Source: Ceratothoa steindachneri (Eukaryota; Arthropoda; Malacostraca; Isopoda; Cymothoidae). Taken from it: 64,000 bases of DNA. Below, one piece after another: positions 59,871 to 64,000 of the stretch (position 1 is its first letter; the number at the start of each line of letters is the position of its first letter). The DNA is taken from assembly GCA_963969495.1 (NCBI GenBank), contig OZ018326.1, positions 175,807,056-175,871,055 on the forward strand, read 5' to 3'. A model generated the notes under the pieces. It made no database searches. It had not been told where the DNA came from and worked only from the letters and a program-made list of their open reading frames with translations. A program made the translations under genes and the position numbers.

Positions 59871-61394
59871 GCCCAATGAAATGTGCTGATCTTACACTAT
59901 TAAATCATTAAAGAATTTGTAGTACCATTTTGTGTTAATACACTTTCAGCTCGATTCTTTTTAACTAAAAGGAAGGTGGCAGATAGAAACATATATTAAT
60001 GTGCTAACTTTCATATGTACAAAGCTATTCATATTCGTAGAATAAGATACGCAATAAACTTATTATACACGCTTTGCTCAATACGATGTGAAACCTTAGC
60101 TATCCAGTAATCAGATTTAAAGTTTTATCCAAATTATTATTGCTGAGAATTTCATTTGTTAATGTGATTTAATTTAACTATTTTTATCGCGCGAGAAAAT
60201 CAAATTTAGGTGTCCTAATACATAAGGCCTTAATAATCAAATTTTGGCAATGCCAAATAAAAGGTAGGAATAGACTCGTTCATGGCCTACAGATGTCGTA
60301 GTAAATAAAACTTAAACACAATGAAACAAGAGTCATTGAGTTTAATTCCTTAGTAATATTATCTAGAACAGTGCGCATCATTTTTTTTGGGGCTTCTTAT
60401 AAATAGGAGAATTTGATCTTTTTTGGTTGTTTATGGACAAACGGCCAACTTCTTCCGCACAAGAGTTATCGCACAACCTATTCTATGAAGTTGGAAATAT
60501 CCCAATTTATCGCGAACTTACATTCAAAACATTTCCTAAAAGCTCCTAATTGATCTATACTTTATTAACAGAAAAATATGCTTACTGAGCGAGAAAAAAC
60601 CCCTAGTTTCCTAAATTATGCGTTGTGGCAAGCTCAACTTTACAATGAAGAACTTTCATTGTCATATCACGTCTTGGTAACAAGGTAAAATAGAGAGAAG
60701 AAACAAAAAATAAACTATATGGAAATAACCCTTTCGTTACTTGAATAAAGTCAATAGGTTTTCTCCCTAATAATTAATAAATGAACTCATGTTGAATTCC
60801 TTTTCAATTGACATTTTATAAATGATCTGTTTAACCTAATAAAATAGATGTGTAGAAGCATTTGATCTCGTTACTAAATCCTATAAAATTAATATGTTAA
60901 CAAATTTATTAGTTAGAATTAATACTGCTATACCAACCGCAACGTCTACCGTCATCACCATTAATCTGCAAATGATAGTGATGATGCCCTTATCGAGAAT
61001 GAAGAAATAAGCTATTTAAGTTAGGAAAATGCTAACGTTATCCTAAAAAAATTATCTGGATAATAAAAATGTTTACCAATGTAGCAGGATGCCTCTTTTC
61101 ATCACTCCACACCTGACACCACTTTTATTGTGGAATACCTTGTGGAACGTGAAGTACTTCTTTGATGAAGTAGGCTTAGATCTAAGAGTGCTATTTTTTG
61201 TTGTTTAAAAGGAGAGCCGCTTCAAACACGTAAGGATATTATGAAACGCAAAGGAATTCCAAAAAAAACTTATATTTCAAATTTAACAAGTTTACTACAA
61301 AAAAACTAAACATGAACCACAGAAATTACTTCAATTAACTTGACCCTCTAATATTGGCTAAATTCGATACGAACTTCAATATACAAGAATTAGC
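59871..61394. other. AT-rich non-coding stretch
   Basis: Nothing recognised. Confidence 0.5.
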
Positions 61395-62735
61395 CTAATT
61401 GTCTCTACTGGAGTTTAATTACCTCGGTTGCTCTAGCGGCTGGTTTGAGTCTGACCTTGAACTCAATGAGCCCCAGAGACCACAGGAATCCGATAGGTCC
61501 TTTGACGCGTGCTTCGACCAGATTGTTAGAGGTGGTCAACATCACGAGGTACTTTGGCAAGTAAGGCAGATGGGGGTCCACACGATATTCAAGGGGGGCC
61601 TTTAAGGGTGAGAACAATCACGGTGCTTTAGGAGGCACCAGAGGAGGCTGGGTCTTTCTGGCGAGAGTAAGTTGAACTTGATTCTTAAACCAAGTTAACT
61701 TAGAGTTCAGTGTGACTACGGAGAAACCGGCTCAAGGGGAAGCTTTTCTTCTTCGTTACGTAATTCCTCATGGGCGAGGACTGTACTCGAGAGGTGGGGT
61801 CTTCTTCAAGGGGGAGGATCGAGGAGGGGGGTTTCTCTGACGAGAATAAGTTGAACTTGAACAAGTTAACTTAAAGGTCGATTTGGTAACCAGGAACTAG
61901 CTCGAGGATGAGCTTCTTCTTAGTTCCAGTCTTCCTGAAGGGTGGGGATAACGGAGGGGGGTTACTCTGACGAGAATAAGTTTAACTTGGTTCCTCAAGT
62001 AAGTTTAGTGTGGCTACCGGGTATCGGGCTCAAGGTGGAGTCTTTTTCCTCTTCTTTTCGTAATTCTTTAAGGGTGAGGAATTTCCCTGTCTTTTACAAT
62101 GCATCAGGATATGAGGAGACTCTCTGACGAGAGTAAGTTGAACTTTACCAAGTTAACTTAAAGTCCGGTTTGATAACAAGGGACTAGCTCGAGGATGAGC
62201 TGCTTCTTAGCCGCCTTCGTAGCCCTGCCTCTCTTTCAGGAGACTTCGTAGTCTGGCAACTCACGTAATTTACCTGTCCAGTCTCGGTAGCCCGGCCTCA
62301 ATCCAGGGAGTTCGTAGCCTAGAGACTGACGTATTCTACCAGTCCAGTTTCGGTAGCCCTGCTTCTATTCGGGGACTTCGTAGCTTGGAGACTCACGTAT
62401 TCTTTTTCGTAGGAGGAGGGGGGGGGGCTTTATGGACGGGCCCAGGAGGGTTCTTATTCTAACGGTTTTCTTACCAAGTCTTACCTCAGCTTCCGTTGGT
62501 CTTCGAGCTAGATAGAAACGCGCCTCCAATTTCTTCCTTGATGTGAAATTTAATATACTCTCGTTGGGAAGATCTTGTATTTTAAAGCCATTCGGCTTTT
62601 CCTACAGACGTGTGGCGAGGGTCTATGGTTACGAGCTTGACCCGAGTTGCATGGCCCGGGTGTTCTTGTGGTTATAGTCCTGGGCTCCACTGAGAGAGAA
62701 CGGGAGGGTGACGATTCCCCTACAACCATCAAGGT
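61395..62735. repeat. Dispersed GC-richer repeat with internal tandem units (copy B)
   Basis: Homologous to 42178-43390. It begins with CTGACCTTGAACTCAATGAG (61451), followed by four diverged tandem units (about 61610-61770, 61771-61930, 61931-62070, 62071-62215). Each has GACGAGAATAAGT or a variant, AAGTTAACTTAAAG and, in most, GAACTAGCTCGAGGATGAGC. Then come two or three units of about 70 bp with GGTAGCCC...GACTCACGTATTCT (62215-62405), a run of 10 G (62418-62427) and an end near GATTCCCCTACAAC. Copy A has two of the large units and fewer of the small ones, so unit number varies between copies. Element class is unknown. Confidence 0.8.
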
Positions 62736-63249
62736 ATCAAATTTCTTACTAAACATTTACGTCTTTAGTAACTTGTGAAAAAGAGAGACTTACCGATACG
62801 CCTTTGATAAAAATTATGAAAAATCATAAATACGTCCAACGTAACGAAATGCATAATAGTAGAAAACATGTTCAATTTAAAAGTCAAAACTGTAGAGCAA
62901 GAAGACTAGAGAAGCCTAGTATTATTGTTTCCATTAATTTTTTAAATTGAAAGAAAATTGATTATACAAATGGATAGAAAATAACCAACTTCAATGGATT
63001 ATACAAGAAAATAATTGTACATTTTTTCAAACAAACATGATAAACGAAAATTTAACGTAATAGTAAATACTTTCCTTGCCTTTTAAAGCTCTTTTGCACA
63101 AAAAATACCTAAAAATTTATCTCTTTCTCATTAAAAAGCTCATTAGGCTTTGAAGAAAAACACTTTTTAGGTCTTTTCTTCTATGTTGCATGTGAGTCGA
63201 GTCGCGAGTGACTCTACATTTCATTATGTCGATCGGTCGTTTCCAGTTT
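62736..63249. other. AT-rich spacer
   Basis: Nothing recognised. Confidence 0.5.
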
Positions 63250-63600
63250 TTCTTTGTGGTATTTGTAATAACATTGTGACTAATTAACAGATTCTAACGA
63301 GATTTAAAAGCCCTATGTTGTTTTAAATTTACTTTCGAATGATATAATTGTTAAAGTCGTCCTAACCTTAGCTAAAGAATTATTTGGTTTTGGCAAAAAC
63401 AATCTAACTATTCGGCCGATTCTAACGAGATTTAAAACCCTTATGTTGTTTTACATTTTCTTTAGAATGATATAATTGCCAAAGTTCTCCAAAGGTTAAC
63501 CCCTGAATTATTGAAAGTTTTGAAGATCGTAAGTTTATAAATCAGAATAAGTGAGAGCACGCGACCTTTTGGTCAGCAGAACTTGTTTTTTATTGAAAAT
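63250..63600. repeat. Tandem repeat of about 125 bp, dispersed family (copy B)
   Basis: Two to three units aligned by TTCTAACGAGATTTAAAA at 63292 and 63420, sharing AATGATATAATTG, the CTATTCGGCCGATTCTAACG block and the terminal ATTATTGAAAGTT...CAGAATAA tail with 23636-24105. It has no hairpin motif or (TA)n tract on its left side, unlike copy A. Confidence 0.85.
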
Positions 63601-64000
63601 CTGATTAGTTAAAGATAAAAAGATGTTAAGCGATTTAAAGATCAAGGGAGGACATTGTATGAGATAATAGCTACCACTCCAGCATATTCATTGCATTTAG
63701 TATTAAGCGTGCGATGTTTAGTCTTCTATTGTCTTAAGAATCTTATCTCCCCTGTGGTGTACGATCGCTGGATGTTTTCATCTCAATGTACTTTAAACCT
63801 TTACCACTTGTGGAGCGTAGACTTCCCTTTTTTGTCTTTGGATTATAAATTTGCAATGAAATATTTCCTCACAATTGATTCATACCAATTTGTAGAACTC
63901 ATTTTCTATTACGAAAGCAAGTTAAAAAATTGAGGGGACTTGCAGAAGCACGGTAAACTTCTAAGTGAACGGTCATAATATATATAATTAAGTGCCAAAA
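63601..64000. other. AT-rich end of window
   Basis: The plus-strand frame 63655-63933 has no recognisable motif. Nothing else seen. Confidence 0.4.

Overview
The window looks like AT-rich, gene-poor nuclear DNA of an invertebrate animal. An arthropod fits best, judging from the mix of mariner and Tc1 families, but the sequence does not fix the species and a mollusc or other invertebrate is possible. There is no bacterial gene density, operon structure or CRISPR array. I found no convincing host gene, tRNA or rRNA. Almost all recognisable coding material is decayed transposable elements, and the rest is AT-rich DNA with microsatellites, minisatellites and a few GC-richer repeat islands.

Layout, left to right. 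1-932: a transposase pseudogene (Tc1/mariner superfamily, maT-like) running off the left edge. About 1197-2440: a badly decayed Tc1-like element on the + strand. 3330-3860 and 7840-9130: two degenerate minisatellites of roughly 30-bp period. 10.6-13.2 kb: a GC-richer island with a clean 79-bp tandem repeat that forms hairpins, bounded by (TA)n tracts. 13587-13963: the 3' end of a mariner element. 15.8-21.7 kb: nothing recognisable. 21757-22640: a 5'-truncated, internally deleted L2/CR1-like LINE. 23.5-24.1 kb: a (TA)n tract, a hairpin motif and a tandem repeat of about 121 bp, which recurs at 63.25-63.6 kb. 24.1-33 kb: essentially empty AT-rich DNA.

33-37.8 kb is denser. It holds a possible gypsy pol fragment, a pseudogene of a widespread multi-copy invertebrate family, and a complete but dead DD41D Tc1/mariner element (36436-37806) with clear terminal inverted repeats (TIRs). 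A second hairpin motif plus (TA)n lies at 39.15-39.37 kb. A 139-codon open frame of unknown nature is at 40.27-40.69 kb. A 1.2-kb dispersed repeat lies at 42.2-43.4 kb and recurs at 61.4-62.7 kb. A LINE endonuclease scrap is at about 44.9-45.1 kb.

47.05-54.4 kb holds a truncated mariner relic, then an almost intact mariner (47781-49086) whose 349-codon transposase is broken by one stop codon. It also holds an RTE-like LINE split by a second, dead mariner (52557-53887), followed by a 30-bp minisatellite. 54.4-64 kb is mostly AT-rich DNA with one GC-richer island (about 58.9-59.87 kb) and the second copies of the two dispersed repeats.

The genes do not work together as a pathway: this is a record of successive mobile-element insertions. 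The points most worth checking are the repeated hairpin motif with compensatory stem changes (23.6 and 39.15 kb), the nested LINE/mariner insertion, and the nearly intact mariner.
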